From assembly GCA_003278545.1 (NCBI GenBank), contig QCEF01000003.1:112380-176379 (forward strand): 64,000 bases of DNA. The letters are read 5' to 3'. The position numbers were made by a program, and so were the translations under genes. The notes beneath the pieces were generated by a model. It ran no database searches, had not been told where the DNA came from, and worked only from the letters and a program-made list of their open reading frames with translations. How positions within the stretch are numbered: position 1 is the stretch's first letter; each line of letters starts with the position of its first letter. Positions 8,944 through 18,387 of the stretch are shown piece by piece. The DNA is from Prochlorococcus sp. AG-355-N16. GTDB lineage: Bacteria > Cyanobacteriota > Cyanobacteriia > PCC-6307 > Cyanobiaceae.

Positions 8944-10022
8944 AAACTTGGGTTATAAAAATTGGTACTAGTATTTTAAGAGGAACAGAGGAAACATCTA
9001 CAGAAGAAGTTATTGAAAACCTTTCTAGATCCTTTACAAGTTTTCTTTCAAAAGGAAACAAATTAATTTTAGTAACTAGTGGAGCCGTTGGATTAGGTTG
9101 CCAGAAATTAAATATTAAAACGAGGCCAAATGATTTAAGTACCCTTCAAGCTACTGCTGCAGTAGGTCAAGTTAATTTAATGTCCTTATACGATAAAGTA
9201 TTTAATAAATTAGGTCATAATATTGCTCAAATTTTAATAACTAAAGCTGATTTCAATTCAAGAGAATCCTTTAATAACGCTTCTAAAACTTTAAAAAAAT
9301 TAATCGATTTAAATGTTATTCCAATAGTAAATGAAAATGATACCGTGGCAAATGAAGAGCTTAAATATGGAGATAATGATACCCTCTCTGCTTTAGTTGC
9401 CTTGGCTATAAATGCTAATAAGCTTATTTTATTGACCGATATTGAAAATCTATACTCAAAAGATCCACGTAATAATAAAGATGCGCAACCTATTAAAGAA
9501 GTTCATAATAGTGAATTAAAGGAAATTAAAGATAAAAATATTCAAAACTCAAATAATGAATGGGGAACAGGAGGAATTTCTACAAAATTAATTTCTGCAG
9601 AAATAGCAACAAAAGGAGGAGTCGAAGTCCAACTAGTTGATGGAACTAATAAAGATAACTTAATTGAAATTTTTAATAATAATAAAATTGGAACTTTATT
9701 TTATCCAGTAGAAAAACCTATAGGGAACAAAAAAAGTTGGCTTTCACATGCAATCCAAACAGTAGGAAAAATTACCTTAGATGATGGCGCTTCTTTTGCA
9801 ATTAAAAAAAAAGGTGCATCACTTTTAGCGGTTGGTGTTAAGAATGTAGAAGGAAACTTTACGATTAATCAGGCAGTTAAAATCGTAAATACAAATGATA
9901 AAGAGGTTGCAAAAGGTTTAGTATCAATAAGTAGCGACAAATTAAGAAGTATTTTAAATAATAAAGAAAATAACAACTCCTCGATAATTGTCGTACACAG
10001 AGATGTTCTTGCTCTCTCTTAG
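8940..10022 (+). CDS. proB: Glutamate 5-kinase
   Basis: ProB phosphorylates glutamate with ATP, the first step of proline synthesis. The amino acid kinase domain spans residues about 1-250: '[15 protein letters not shown]', '[14 protein letters not shown]', '[14 protein letters not shown]', '[12 protein letters not shown]' and '[16 protein letters not shown]'. A PUA domain follows at about 270-350 ('[19 protein letters not shown]'). Length and architecture match full-size bacterial ProB. The start is coupled to the upstream phosphatase gene by a 4-bp overlap. Confidence 0.95.
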   Translation: MKTWVIKIGTSILRGTEETSTEEVIENLSRSFTSFLSKGNKLILVTSGAVGLGCQKLNIKTRPNDLSTLQATAAVGQVNLMSLYDKVFNKLGHNIAQILITKADFNSRESFNNASKTLKKLIDLNVIPIVNENDTVANEELKYGDNDTLSALVALAINANKLILLTDIENLYSKDPRNNKDAQPIKEVHNSELKEIKDKNIQNSNNEWGTGGISTKLISAEIATKGGVEVQLVDGTNKDNLIEIFNNNKIGTLFYPVEKPIGNKKSWLSHAIQTVGKITLDDGASFAIKKKGASLLAVGVKNVEGNFTINQAVKIVNTNDKEVAKGLVSISSDKLRSILNNKENNNSSIIVVHRDVLALS

Positions 10023-10042
10023 AAAAAAATTAAAACTGAAAA

Positions 10043-11077
10043 ATGCTTTTAAGTGATTTAGTTGATCTAATAAAAAAAGGAAATTCAAATTTTATTAGTG
10101 CCAATATTTTTGAAGATTTATATATAGATGATGCTGCCTCATTAGATGCTGCAGTTAAACATCAAATATCTTTTTTAGAAGAAAATAATATCCTTAAAGA
10201 AAAATTAGATCAAACTAAAGCATCAGCAATAATAACTACTAATAACGATGAAATCGTTAGTGCCCTAAAGAAACTCAATATATCAAACATAATCGTTAAA
10301 AACCCAAGAATTGCATTTGCAGAAGTATTGGATTGTTTATATAAAACTATCAATTTCAAACCGGGAATTCACGCTTCAGCAGTTATAGATAAAACAGCAA
10401 TAATTGGAGCAGATTGCCATATTGGGCCTAATGTATATATTGGAGAAAATACTGTAATTGGTGACAATAATCATATTCTTGCTGGAGCATCAATTTTAGG
10501 CAATGTTCGAATGGGGAATAATAATATAATTCATCCAAATTGTGTTATTTACGAAAATACCACTCTAAAAAATAATTGTGTAATTAATTCAAATTCTGTT
10601 ATTGGATCAGAGGGATTTGGTTTTATTCCTAAAAATGGCAAATGGGTAAAGATGCCTCAAAAAGGTGGTGTAAAAATAATGAGTTTTGTAGAAATTGGAA
10701 CGAATTGTTGTATTGATAGGCCCGCAGTTGGATTTACTTTTATTGATGAGGGAACAAAATTGGATAATTTAATACAAATAGGTCATGGAGTTAAAATTGG
10801 AAAGAATTGTGCATTTGCAGCTCAAGTTGGTATAGCTGGAGGAGCAAATATTGGAGATGGTGTTATTTTGGCAGGGCAAGTAGGAGTCAATAATAGAGTA
10901 AAAGTTGGTAATAATGTCATTGCGAGTTCAAAATGCGGAATCCATTGTGACATAGAAGATGGCAAGGTAATTAGTGGTTTCCCCGCGATGGAAAATAAAT
11001 CATGGCTAAGGAGTTCAAGTATTTTTAAAAAATTACCAGAATTAGCAAAAAAACTTAGACAATTAGACAAGCAATAA
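10043..11077 (+). CDS. lpxD: UDP-3-O-(3-hydroxyacyl)glucosamine N-acyltransferase
   Basis: LpxD adds the second hydroxyacyl chain in lipid A synthesis. The N-terminal uridine-binding domain (about 1-105) is followed by a left-handed beta helix built from hexapeptide repeats (about 110-310). The catalytic histidine motif reads 'LIQIGHGVKIGKNCAFAAQV', followed by the typical 'VGIAGGANIGDGV'. The protein is 344 residues, standard for the family. Its presence, with lptB elsewhere in the window, fits an outer membrane with a lipopolysaccharide or related glycolipid. Confidence 0.93.
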   Translation: MLLSDLVDLIKKGNSNFISANIFEDLYIDDAASLDAAVKHQISFLEENNILKEKLDQTKASAIITTNNDEIVSALKKLNISNIIVKNPRIAFAEVLDCLYKTINFKPGIHASAVIDKTAIIGADCHIGPNVYIGENTVIGDNNHILAGASILGNVRMGNNNIIHPNCVIYENTTLKNNCVINSNSVIGSEGFGFIPKNGKWVKMPQKGGVKIMSFVEIGTNCCIDRPAVGFTFIDEGTKLDNLIQIGHGVKIGKNCAFAAQVGIAGGANIGDGVILAGQVGVNNRVKVGNNVIASSKCGIHCDIEDGKVISGFPAMENKSWLRSSSIFKKLPELAKKLRQLDKQ

Positions 11078-11106
11078 TTTATTGTTCTTAATAAACAAAA
11101 ATTCAA

Positions 11107-12180
11107 ATGAAGAAATATAAGATAGTTTTATTGTCAGGGGACGGAATTGGACCAGAGATTTCAGAAGTTTCAAAAAAAGTTTTAAAAAAGCTTTCAAAAA
11201 ATCATAATTTCGATATTGAGATTATTGAAGAATTATTTGGAGGGATAGCTTATGAAAAATATGGGAGTCCTGCTCCAGATAAGACACTTGATCAATGCAA
11301 AAAAAGTGATGCTGTACTTTTAGCATGTGTAGGAGATATTAAATATGACTCTCTTGCAAGAGAATTAAGGCCAGAAAGTGGATTACTAAAGTTAAGATCC
11401 GCCCTAAACCTCTTCGCAAATATCAGGCCTGTCAAAATAAGAAAATCTCTACTAGATGCAAGTACATTAAAAAAAGAAATCGTTGAGCATGTAGATCTTA
11501 TTGTTGTAAGAGAATTAATAGGTGGAATTTATTTTGGAAAACCAAGAGGACATATAACAGATACAAAAATTCCAAAAGCTTTCAATACGATGGTTTATGA
11601 TTCGGCCGAGATAGAGAGAATAACAGAAATAGCAATAAAAATTGCTAACCAAAGAAATAGAAAAATATGTTCTGTTGATAAATCAAACGTTCTTGAGGTT
11701 AGTCAATTGTGGAGAGATACAGTTTTAAATATCACCTCAAAAGATAAAAATATATCTTTAAGCAATATGTACGTTGATAATGCAGCAATGCAATTAGTTA
11801 GAGATCCTGGTCAATTTGATGTAATTTTAACAAGTAATTTATTTGGAGATATTTTAAGCGACTTAGCCGCAATGTTAACTGGTTCTATTGGTATGCTTCC
11901 TTCTGCTTCTCTAAACAATGATGGTCCAGGAGTTTTTGAACCGGTTCATGGTTCGGCTCCTGATATAGCTGGTAAAAACATAGCGAATCCTATTGCAATG
12001 CTTTTATCTACTTCCATGATGTTAAAAATTGGATTAAATGAAGAAGAAGCTGCAGAAAATTTAGAAACTGCCATTGATAAAGTTTTATCAAAAGGATTTA
12101 GAACAGCCGATTTAGCTGATGGGTCTTCCAAAGTATTATCTTGCTGTGAAATCGGAGATAAAATAATGGATGAAATTTAA
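11107..12180 (+). CDS. leuB: 3-isopropylmalate dehydrogenase
   Basis: LeuB oxidises and decarboxylates 3-isopropylmalate with NAD in leucine biosynthesis. The 357-residue protein has 'LLSGDGIGPEI' at the N-terminus, the substrate arginines in 'RELRPESGLLKLR' and 'VVRELIGGIYFG', the metal-binding 'NLFGDILSDLAAML', and the NAD site 'PVHGSAPDIAGKNIANP'. It follows lpxD by 29 bp. A very AT-rich 89-bp gap separates it from prk, where a new promoter is likely. Confidence 0.95.
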   Translation: MKKYKIVLLSGDGIGPEISEVSKKVLKKLSKNHNFDIEIIEELFGGIAYEKYGSPAPDKTLDQCKKSDAVLLACVGDIKYDSLARELRPESGLLKLRSALNLFANIRPVKIRKSLLDASTLKKEIVEHVDLIVVRELIGGIYFGKPRGHITDTKIPKAFNTMVYDSAEIERITEIAIKIANQRNRKICSVDKSNVLEVSQLWRDTVLNITSKDKNISLSNMYVDNAAMQLVRDPGQFDVILTSNLFGDILSDLAAMLTGSIGMLPSASLNNDGPGVFEPVHGSAPDIAGKNIANPIAMLLSTSMMLKIGLNEEEAAENLETAIDKVLSKGFRTADLADGSSKVLSCCEIGDKIMDEI

Positions 12181-12269
12181 AAAAAAATTAATAAATAAAA
12201 AAATATTTTTAAGTAAAACATAAAGTTGGCATATGACCTGTCAGAATCATTAGATATTGTTTTTAAAAA

Positions 12270-13166
12270 ATGTCAAAACGTCATCCAGTAGTCGCTGTAA
12301 CAGGATCTTCAGGAGCAGGAACAAGTACAGTAAAAAGAGCCTTTGAGCATATTTTTGCCAGAGAAGATATTGTTCCCGCAGTTGTAGAAGGTGATAGTTA
12401 CCACAGATTTGAAAGAATGCCTATGAAAAAAGCGATGGCAGACGCTCTTTCAAAAGGTGAAAATTTCTCTCATTTTGGTCCCGAGGCTAATCTTTTTGAC
12501 AAATTAGAAGAACTTTTTAAAATCTATGGTGAAACTGGAGGAGGAAAAAAAAGATATTATCTACATAGTCTTGAAGAAGCAGAAGAACATAATACAAGAC
12601 TTGGGACATCCCTAGAACCTGGGCAATTTACTCCATGGGAAGATATTCCTGAGGGAACAGACGTACTTTTTTATGAAGGTTTGCATGGCGGGGTAGAAGG
12701 TGATGGATATAATGTGGCATCCTATGCTGATTTACTTGTTGGCGTTGTTCCGATAACAAATTTAGAGTGGATTCAAAAAATCCATAGAGATAACGCAGAA
12801 AGAGGTTACTCAGCGGAAACCATTGTGGATACGATATTGAGAAGAATGCCTGATTATATAAATCACATCTGCCCACAATTCAGCAAAACTGATATTAATT
12901 TCCAAAGAATTCCCACAATTGACACTTCAAATCCTTTCATATGCAGAAATATCCCAACTCCTGATGAGAGCTTTGTGATCATACATTTCAGAAAAGGGGC
13001 AAGAGAGAAATGGGGTATTGATTTTCAATACTTGCTTGGAATGATTAACGATTCATTCATGTCAAGTCCAACAAGTATCGTTGTAAATGGTGGAAAGATG
13101 GGATTCGCAATGGAACTAATTCTCACTCCAATAATTCATAAAATGATTGAGGAGAAAAATAAATAA
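12270..13166 (+). CDS. prk: Phosphoribulokinase, class I (proteobacterial-type)
   Basis: PRK phosphorylates ribulose-5-phosphate to RuBP, the Calvin cycle step unique to carbon fixation. The 298-residue protein starts 'RHPVVAVTGSSGAGTSTV', with a P-loop at residues 12-19 of the form seen in proteobacterial class I PRK rather than the 'GDSGCGKST' loop of plant and freshwater cyanobacterial class II enzymes. 'SHFGPEANLF', 'LFYEGLHGG', 'NLEWIQKIHRD' and 'DINFQRIPTIDTSNPF' also match class I. The thioredoxin-sensitive N-terminal cysteine pair of class II is absent. It stands alone between leuB and accD. Confidence 0.93.
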   Translation: MSKRHPVVAVTGSSGAGTSTVKRAFEHIFAREDIVPAVVEGDSYHRFERMPMKKAMADALSKGENFSHFGPEANLFDKLEELFKIYGETGGGKKRYYLHSLEEAEEHNTRLGTSLEPGQFTPWEDIPEGTDVLFYEGLHGGVEGDGYNVASYADLLVGVVPITNLEWIQKIHRDNAERGYSAETIVDTILRRMPDYINHICPQFSKTDINFQRIPTIDTSNPFICRNIPTPDESFVIIHFRKGAREKWGIDFQYLLGMINDSFMSSPTSIVVNGGKMGFAMELILTPIIHKMIEEKNK

Positions 13167-13305
13167 TAATTAATTTTCGATTATCAACTCAGATCATTAT
13201 TTTTTAACTTTGAGAAGTTTTTAATCTAGAGGATCTCAAATTTTTATATATCTTTCTTGATAAAAGTACCTTACTTAGATTTAAATAGAAAAAACAGGAA
13301 AAGTT

Positions 13306-14187
13306 GTGTCATTAATCGACTGGTTTGCCGCAAGGCGTAAAGATCAATTTGTTGGGAAAGTTTCCCAAGATACTGACGAAGGAGATGGTTTGTGGGTTAA
13401 ATGTTCAGAGTGTTCGCAAGTAGCCTATAGAAAAGACCTAATTTCAAATTTCAATGTTTGTAGTAATTGTGGACACCACAATAGGATTAATAGCGATGAA
13501 AGGATAAATATAATTGCTGATAAAAATTCATTCAAAGAATTTGATAGTTCACTAAGTCCTACAGATCCTTTGGGTTTTAAAGATAGAAGAGCGTATGCTG
13601 ATCGAATTAAAGAAAGTCAAGCAGGTACAGGTTTAAGAGATGGAGTCGTAACAGGTATCTGTTCTGTGAATTCAATGCCTTTAGCATTAGCTGTTATGGA
13701 TTTTAGATTTATGGGAGGATCCATGGGTTCAGTAGTTGGTGAAAAAATTACAAGGATAATTGAAAGAGCAACTTTGGAAAATTTTCCAATTCTTATTGTT
13801 TGCGCATCAGGAGGAGCGAGGATGCAAGAAGGTATGTTAAGTCTCATGCAAATGGCAAAAATATCTGGAGCACTAAAAAAACATAAAGAGAAAAATCTCC
13901 TATATATGCCCTTGTTAACTCATCCAACTACTGGAGGGGTAACAGCCAGCTTTGCGATGTTAGGTGATTTAATTTTGGCGGAACCTAAAGCACTTATTGG
14001 ATTTGCTGGAAGAAGGGTTATAGAACAAACATTAAGAGAAAAATTACCCGATAATTTTCAAACAGCTGAATATCTGCTTGAGCATGGTTTTGTTGATGTA
14101 ATAGTAAAAAGGAAAGATCTCAAGGATACTCTGACTAAAATTTTAAAAATTCATGGTGTAAAAGAACTTGCAGAAGCAAATATATAA
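13306..14187 (+). CDS. accD: Acetyl-CoA carboxylase carboxyltransferase subunit beta
   Basis: AccD is one half of the carboxyltransferase that makes malonyl-CoA for fatty acid synthesis. The N-terminal C4 zinc finger is complete (C33, C36, C52, C55), and the crotonase-fold domain follows with '[20 protein letters not shown]', '[12 protein letters not shown]'-type residues and '[13 protein letters not shown]'. The start is a GTG at 13306 ahead of '[11 protein letters not shown]', the usual AccD N-terminus. The stop lies 1 bp before the ATG of the next small gene. Confidence 0.94.
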   Translation: MSLIDWFAARRKDQFVGKVSQDTDEGDGLWVKCSECSQVAYRKDLISNFNVCSNCGHHNRINSDERINIIADKNSFKEFDSSLSPTDPLGFKDRRAYADRIKESQAGTGLRDGVVTGICSVNSMPLALAVMDFRFMGGSMGSVVGEKITRIIERATLENFPILIVCASGGARMQEGMLSLMQMAKISGALKKHKEKNLLYMPLLTHPTTGGVTASFAMLGDLILAEPKALIGFAGRRVIEQTLREKLPDNFQTAEYLLEHGFVDVIVKRKDLKDTLTKILKIHGVKELAEANI

Positions 14188-14188
14188 A

Positions 14189-14581
14189 ATGAGAATAATT
14201 TCTAATTTATTTTATTTTTCTTTAAGCCTTCTACTCTTTATTTTTTACTTTGCCTCCTATTCATATGCGATAGGAAATGTTGACTGGGTCCTACTAAAAG
14301 AGAATGATGATGGGAAAGAATGGCTTGATAAAGGGAGTATTAAGTTGCTCCCAAATGGTGAAATAAGTGTATTAACAAAGTTCTTTAAGAATCCAACTAA
14401 TTCTGATGATAATGGAGAGTTATCACTTTATGTAATGAGAATTAATTGCAATGAAAAAAAGTTCAAAGATACATCAATAAATGGAATTCCACAATTCAAT
14501 TCAAAATGGCAAACTTCTAATGATGATGAACTTATAGATGTTGTTATTGAAAATAGCTGTTCAGAGTTTATTAATGAATAA
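14189..14581 (+). CDS. Small exported protein of unknown function
   Basis: The reading frame has an upstream TTG at 14168 inside accD, but the ATG at 14189, just after the accD stop, gives a well-formed signal peptide (hydrophobic 'FYFSLSLLLFIFYFASYSYA'). The mature part, about 105 residues, begins 'IGNVDWVLLKENDDGKEWL' and has two cysteines near the C-terminus ('RINCNEKKF' and 'IENSCSEF') that could pair. I do not recognise a domain beyond a small beta-rich exported protein. It lies between accD and the oxidoreductase gene with 2-bp spacing downstream. Confidence 0.7.
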   Translation: MRIISNLFYFSLSLLLFIFYFASYSYAIGNVDWVLLKENDDGKEWLDKGSIKLLPNGEISVLTKFFKNPTNSDDNGELSLYVMRINCNEKKFKDTSINGIPQFNSKWQTSNDDELIDVVIENSCSEFINE

Positions 14582-14583
14582 GA

Positions 14584-15681
14584 ATGAATACTAAAAATAA
14601 AAAATTAAAAATAGCAATCGCTGGACTAGGATTTGGGAAAAAAGTTCATTTAGAGGCATTAAAAGAGTCTGATCACTTAACTCCTGTAGCAATTTATCAT
14701 TACGAGAAAAAGCAAAAATCGATAATAGAAAAAGAAACGGGCTTAGATTTTTTTCATAATTGGGAAGACTTAGTTAAATCTCCAAAAATTGATGGAATTA
14801 TTATTGCCACTCCTCCTGAATCAAGATTTAAGTTAGCAAAACAAGCTCTAGAGAATAATAAAAATTTGCTCCTAGAAAAACCCGTTTCAATATCCTCCTC
14901 AGAAATTGAAGAGCTTCAGAGAATATCTTTAATTAATAATTTAAGCGTATGTGTTGATTTTGAATATAGAGCAGTACCTCTTTTCCTTCAGACAAAAAAA
15001 CTTATTGATGAAAATATCTTAGGAGATATATATTTAGTCAAATTAGATTGGTTAATGGGCAGTAGATCCGACCCCAAAAGATCCTGGAATTGGTATTCAT
15101 TGGAAGAAAAAGGTGGAGGAGTTATTGGCGCTTTAGGTACTCATGCATTCGATATGTTGAATTGGTTTTTTGGAGAAGCAATAAACGTGTCTGGCAAGTT
15201 AGCAACATCAATAAAAAAAAGACCTTTACCTAATTCATCTGATTTAAATAATGTTACGAGTGAAGATGTATGTTTAGCCAATATAGAAATATCAAACTAC
15301 AACTCGAATCTTATTCCATGTCAGATATCTTTATCATCAATTTCTAAAAATGGTAGAGGATTTAGTTTAGAAATATATGGAAGCGAAGGTTCACTAATTC
15401 TTAAAAGCGAAAACCAAAAAGATTATGTACATGGTTTTAATTTAAAATACTCAAACAACGAAAATAAAATACAAAATCTAACTGCAGATTCAAGTTTTAA
15501 TTTTGAAAAAACATGGACTGATGGGAGAATAGCTCCAGTTTTGAGAATTCAAAATTTATGGGCCCAGAGTATAATGAATGGAACACCTGTAATCCCAGGC
15601 TTATGTGAGGGACTTGCTAGTCATAAAGTTTGCGAAGCCATAAGAGAATCTTCCAAAAGTGGATTAAGTATCAAAATTTAA
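14584..15681 (+). CDS. Gfo/Idh/MocA family oxidoreductase
   Basis: This 365-residue NAD(P)-dependent oxidoreductase has the Rossmann start 'KIAIAGLGFGKKVHLEAL' and the family's 'NLLLEKPVS' motif, whose Lys is used in catalysis. 'CVDFEYRAVPLF' and 'KGGGVIGALGTHAFDMLNWF' (aligned with the substrate/catalytic His-Asp region) follow. Substrates in this family are sugars, inositols or bilin-type compounds; none can be assigned here. Its 3' end abuts and overlaps by 2 bp the decayed aldolase fragment, consistent with a deletion junction at this point. Confidence 0.85.
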   Translation: MNTKNKKLKIAIAGLGFGKKVHLEALKESDHLTPVAIYHYEKKQKSIIEKETGLDFFHNWEDLVKSPKIDGIIIATPPESRFKLAKQALENNKNLLLEKPVSISSSEIEELQRISLINNLSVCVDFEYRAVPLFLQTKKLIDENILGDIYLVKLDWLMGSRSDPKRSWNWYSLEEKGGGVIGALGTHAFDMLNWFFGEAINVSGKLATSIKKRPLPNSSDLNNVTSEDVCLANIEISNYNSNLIPCQISLSSISKNGRGFSLEIYGSEGSLILKSENQKDYVHGFNLKYSNNENKIQNLTADSSFNFEKTWTDGRIAPVLRIQNLWAQSIMNGTPVIPGLCEGLASHKVCEAIRESSKSGLSIKI

Positions 15682-15886
15682 GGCTTTATGGAATGTTTCA
15701 TTCTCCTATGGAAGAGCATTACAGCACTCATGCTTAAAGGCCTGGAAAGGAAGCGACGTTGAAGGAGGTCAAAAAGCATTAATAGCAAGAGCTCAAGCAA
15801 ACTCTGAAGCTTCAAAAGGTGCCTATGTAGCAGGATCTCAACCTTCATCTGATGAACAATTGTTTGTGGCAGGCTACACTTATTAA
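15680..15886 (+). pseudogene. Remnant of class I (eukaryote-type) fructose-bisphosphate aldolase, C-terminal 68 codons
   Basis: Reading codons from 15680 gives an uninterrupted 68-residue segment that aligns with the last fifth of class I aldolase: 'WNVSFSYGRALQHSCLKAWK', then 'IARAQANSEASKGAYV', ending in '...FVAGYTY' with the C-terminal Tyr typical of class I enzymes and a TAA at 15884-15886. 'FSYGRALQ' contains the phosphate-binding Arg. An in-frame TAA lies at 15665-15667, and there is no ATG, GTG or TTG in frame until the last ten codons, so it cannot make this peptide normally. The Schiff-base lysine and the barrel are gone. The intact class II gene follows 148 bp later. Confidence 0.88.
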
Positions 15887-16034
15887 CTAAAAAAATCCTA
15901 AAAATGTACTCTGGGTCATAAAATAAGTTTCTTTAATTTAGTATTTTGTATATCTAATGACGTGACATTTGATACCTCTTTATACTAAACTCTCGGAAAC
16001 ATATGCTTTATATAGCATTTAACTTATTTTAATT

Positions 16035-17108
16035 ATGGCCCTCGTTCCACTAAGACTACTTTTAGATCACGCTGCTGAGAATGGTTACGGTATTCCAGCT
16101 TTCAATGTTAATAACCTTGAACAAGTTCAAGCAATCATGGAAGCAGCATATGAAACTGATAGTCCTGTAATCCTCCAAGCTTCAAGAGGGGCAAGAAATT
16201 ATGCAGGAGAAATTTTCCTACGTCATCTAATCCTTGCTGCTACAGAAACATATCCTAATATTCCAGTGGTAATGCACCAAGACCACGGTAATGAGCCATC
16301 AACATGTTACTCAGCAGCAATAAATGGTTTCACATCAGTAATGATGGACGGTTCTCTAGAGGCAGATGCAAAAACACCCGCTAGTTACGAATATAATGTT
16401 GCAGTTACTAAAAAAGTAGTAGATTTTGCTCATTCAGTTGGAGTTAGTGTTGAAGGAGAGTTGGGTTGCTTAGGTTCATTAGAAACAGGAAAAGGTGAAG
16501 CGGAAGATGGTCATGGATTTGAAGGTGAACTTTCTACAGATATGCTTCTGACTGATCCTGAAGAAGCTGCAGATTTTGTAGCTAAAACAAAAGTCGATGC
16601 TTTAGCTATTGCTATAGGAACAAGTCATGGTGCTTATAAATTTACAAGAAAACCTACAGGAGAAGTTCTTGCAATAAGCAGAATTGCTGAAATTCATAAA
16701 GCACTTCCTAATACCCATCTTGTAATGCATGGATCTAGTTCAGTTCCCCAAGAATGGTTGGATATCATTAATAAATATGGCGGTGAAATTCCTCAAACTT
16801 ATGGTGTTCCTGTTGAAGAAATTCAAGAGGGAATAAGAAATGGAGTTAGAAAAGTCAACATTGATACTGATAACAGACTTGCTTTCACTGCCGCGGTTAG
16901 AGAGGCAGCATTTGCTGATAAGGCAAACTTCGACCCAAGACATTTCAACAAGCCTGCTAGAAAATACATGAAGCAAGTTTGTCTTGATAGATACAAGCAG
17001 TTCTGGTGCGAAGGTCAAGCAAGTAAGATCAAACAAAACAGCACTAATTATTTTGCTGATCTTTACGCAAAAGGTGATTTGGATCCAAAAGTAAAAGCTA
17101 CTGTTTAA
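16035..17108 (+). CDS. fbaA: Class II fructose-bisphosphate aldolase
   Basis: This is the metal-dependent aldolase, Calvin subtype. It condenses dihydroxyacetone phosphate with glyceraldehyde-3-phosphate or erythrose-4-phosphate in the Calvin cycle and gluconeogenesis. The zinc and catalytic elements are clear: '[10 protein letters not shown]', 'MDGSLE', 'GEKG-like' glutamate region '[17 protein letters not shown]', '[13 protein letters not shown]', '[10 protein letters not shown]' and '[20 protein letters not shown]'. The length, 357 residues, is typical. It appears to be the only functional aldolase here. The 148 bp upstream (15887-16034) contain a TATACT at 15981-15986 and a small inverted repeat (16003-16018) but no gene. 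Confidence 0.96.
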   Translation: MALVPLRLLLDHAAENGYGIPAFNVNNLEQVQAIMEAAYETDSPVILQASRGARNYAGEIFLRHLILAATETYPNIPVVMHQDHGNEPSTCYSAAINGFTSVMMDGSLEADAKTPASYEYNVAVTKKVVDFAHSVGVSVEGELGCLGSLETGKGEAEDGHGFEGELSTDMLLTDPEEAADFVAKTKVDALAIAIGTSHGAYKFTRKPTGEVLAISRIAEIHKALPNTHLVMHGSSSVPQEWLDIINKYGGEIPQTYGVPVEEIQEGIRNGVRKVNIDTDNRLAFTAAVREAAFADKANFDPRHFNKPARKYMKQVCLDRYKQFWCEGQASKIKQNSTNYFADLYAKGDLDPKVKATV

Positions 17109-17126
17109 TTTCTTCCCAAATTAAAT

Positions 17127-17160
17127 AAAAAAAGGCCTCCAAAATTGGGGCTCTTTTTTT
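17127..17160. terminator. Bidirectional intrinsic terminator between fbaA and purQ
   Basis: Seven A residues (17127-17133) are followed by GGCCTCC, a 6-base loop, GGGGCTC and seven T residues (17154-17160). The arms pair with one mismatch and two G-T wobbles and are flanked by the A and T tracts, so the hairpin can terminate both converging genes. The last two bases overlap the purQ stop codon. Confidence 0.7.
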
Positions 17161-17824
17161 ATTTCAATATTAATGATTTTAATGTAAAGAGACCATCAGT
17201 CCCACCAATTGTCTCGTCGCATGCTCGCTCTGGATGAGGCATTAAACCTAGAACATTTCCCTTCTCATTAGTTATGCCTGCGATATCGAATGAAGATCCA
17301 TTGGGATTATTTTTATATCTCAAAGCGATCAATTCATTATCTACAAGTTTCTTTAAAGTATCAGAATCACAATGATATCTTCCTTCTCCATGCGCTATTG
17401 GCAATTTAATTGTTTGTTTTTCATCTACATTATTAAACCAACCTCCTTTTGAAGAAACGATGTCCAGTTCAACGTCATCACAGATAAAATTAAGATTTTT
17501 ATTTGCAACAAGAGCACCAGGCAAAAATCCAGATTCCGTCAAAATTTGAAACCCATTACAAATTCCTAAAACTTTTTTCCCGCTTTTAACAAACTCATCC
17601 AAGGCATTTATTAATGGAGAGAATCTCGCAATTGCTCCGCATCTTAAATAATCACCATAGCTAAATCCTCCGGGTAAAACTATTGCATCTACATCACTTA
17701 AATCTGAAGACTCATGCCACAAGTACTTTGTTCTTATGTCTAAACAACCTTCCAATGCCCATGAAACATCACGATCACAATTAGAACCAGGGAAGACAAC
17801 AACTCCTACAGTAAAATTATCCAT
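17159..17824 (-). CDS. purQ: Phosphoribosylformylglycinamidine synthase, glutaminase subunit
   Basis: PurQ releases ammonia from glutamine for FGAM synthesis in the purine pathway. The class I glutamine amidotransferase triad is visible: the nucleophile Cys in '[13 protein letters not shown]' and the His/Glu pair in '[11 protein letters not shown]'. '[12 protein letters not shown]' and '[18 protein letters not shown]' are typical PurQ segments. At 221 residues it is full length. It lies one base downstream of purS and they form an operon; purL is not in this window. Confidence 0.95.
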   Translation of the reverse strand: MDNFTVGVVVFPGSNCDRDVSWALEGCLDIRTKYLWHESSDLSDVDAIVLPGGFSYGDYLRCGAIARFSPLINALDEFVKSGKKVLGICNGFQILTESGFLPGALVANKNLNFICDDVELDIVSSKGGWFNNVDEKQTIKLPIAHGEGRYHCDSDTLKKLVDNELIALRYKNNPNGSSFDIAGITNEKGNVLGLMPHPERACDETIGGTDGLFTLKSLILK

Positions 17825-17825
17825 C

Positions 17826-18080
17826 TTATAATTTTTCTAGTGAATACTCATAATCTTCAATAACAGTATTTGCGAATAACCTATCACACAATAAATCAAT
17901 TTTTCCTCTTACTTCGTTTTCACCATTACCTTCTATTTTTACTTCAATCATTTTTCCTATACGTAATGATTTTATTCCCTCGGCTCCAAGTTTTATAGAG
18001 GCAGATTTGGTAGCTTCCCCTGCTGGATCTAAAACTGAGGGTCTCAGTCTTACAAAAACTTTTACAGCAAATTGGTCCAA
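17826..18080 (-). CDS. purS: Phosphoribosylformylglycinamidine synthase subunit PurS
   Basis: PurS is the small subunit that, in a complex with PurQ and PurL, helps channel ammonia in FGAM synthesis. The 84-residue protein has the characteristic pattern '[20 protein letters not shown]' followed by '[14 protein letters not shown]' and the terminal '[16 protein letters not shown]'. It is the first gene of the purSQ pair. Confidence 0.93.
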   Translation of the reverse strand: MDQFAVKVFVRLRPSVLDPAGEATKSASIKLGAEGIKSLRIGKMIEVKIEGNGENEVRGKIDLLCDRLFANTVIEDYEYSLEKL

Positions 18081-18177
18081 TTAAAAATTAATTTCTACTA
18101 GAAGATTAGTTTAAATTTTAATAAAAAGTACTATTGATTAATAAACAAATATTTTTACCTTAAGGTTTTCTAAGTTA

Positions 18178-18342
18178 TTAAATGTTTATGTAGCCTCTAC
18201 CAAAACATACTAAGCAAGTTCTTCTTGAATTTTCATGTGTTTTAAAATTTCCTGCCCCTCCACATTTTGAACATTTTATTTTATCAATTGATGTAACTTC
18301 GTCAGAGATTATTTGTTTTAAAGCAATTTTTGGATTTTCCAT
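18178..18342 (-). CDS. 54-residue zinc-ribbon-like microprotein
   Basis: I found this by reading the 307-bp gap between purS and the CobW-like gene. An ATG at 18340-18342 opens a 54-residue frame ending in TAA at 18178-18180. It contains two cysteine pairs: C24-x-x-C27 in 'KCSKCGGAGNF' and C43-x-x-C46 in 'CLVCFGRGYI'. The CxxCxGxG-like spacing resembles half of a DnaJ-type zinc domain. A single metal ribbon is a reasonable inference. The function is unknown; similar small proteins are common in picocyanobacteria. It lies 46 bp downstream of the CobW-family gene, so they could be cotranscribed. Confidence 0.7.
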   Translation of the reverse strand: MENPKIALKQIISDEVTSIDKIKCSKCGGAGNFKTHENSRRTCLVCFGRGYINI

Positions 18343-18387
18343 CTTGGGCTGTCTACTGTTTAAGTATCCCGGCAGCTAACTATAATG

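Noticed and set aside
15688..15740. ATG at 15688-15690 in the aldolase remnant as a possible start of a real gene
   Set aside because: It is out of frame with the aldolase-like segment; the aldolase frame itself has no start codon until its last ten codons.
16003..16018. ATGCT/AGCAT repeat upstream of fbaA as an operator
   Set aside because: Only 5 bp per arm and no second copy; kept only as a remark in the fbaA entry.
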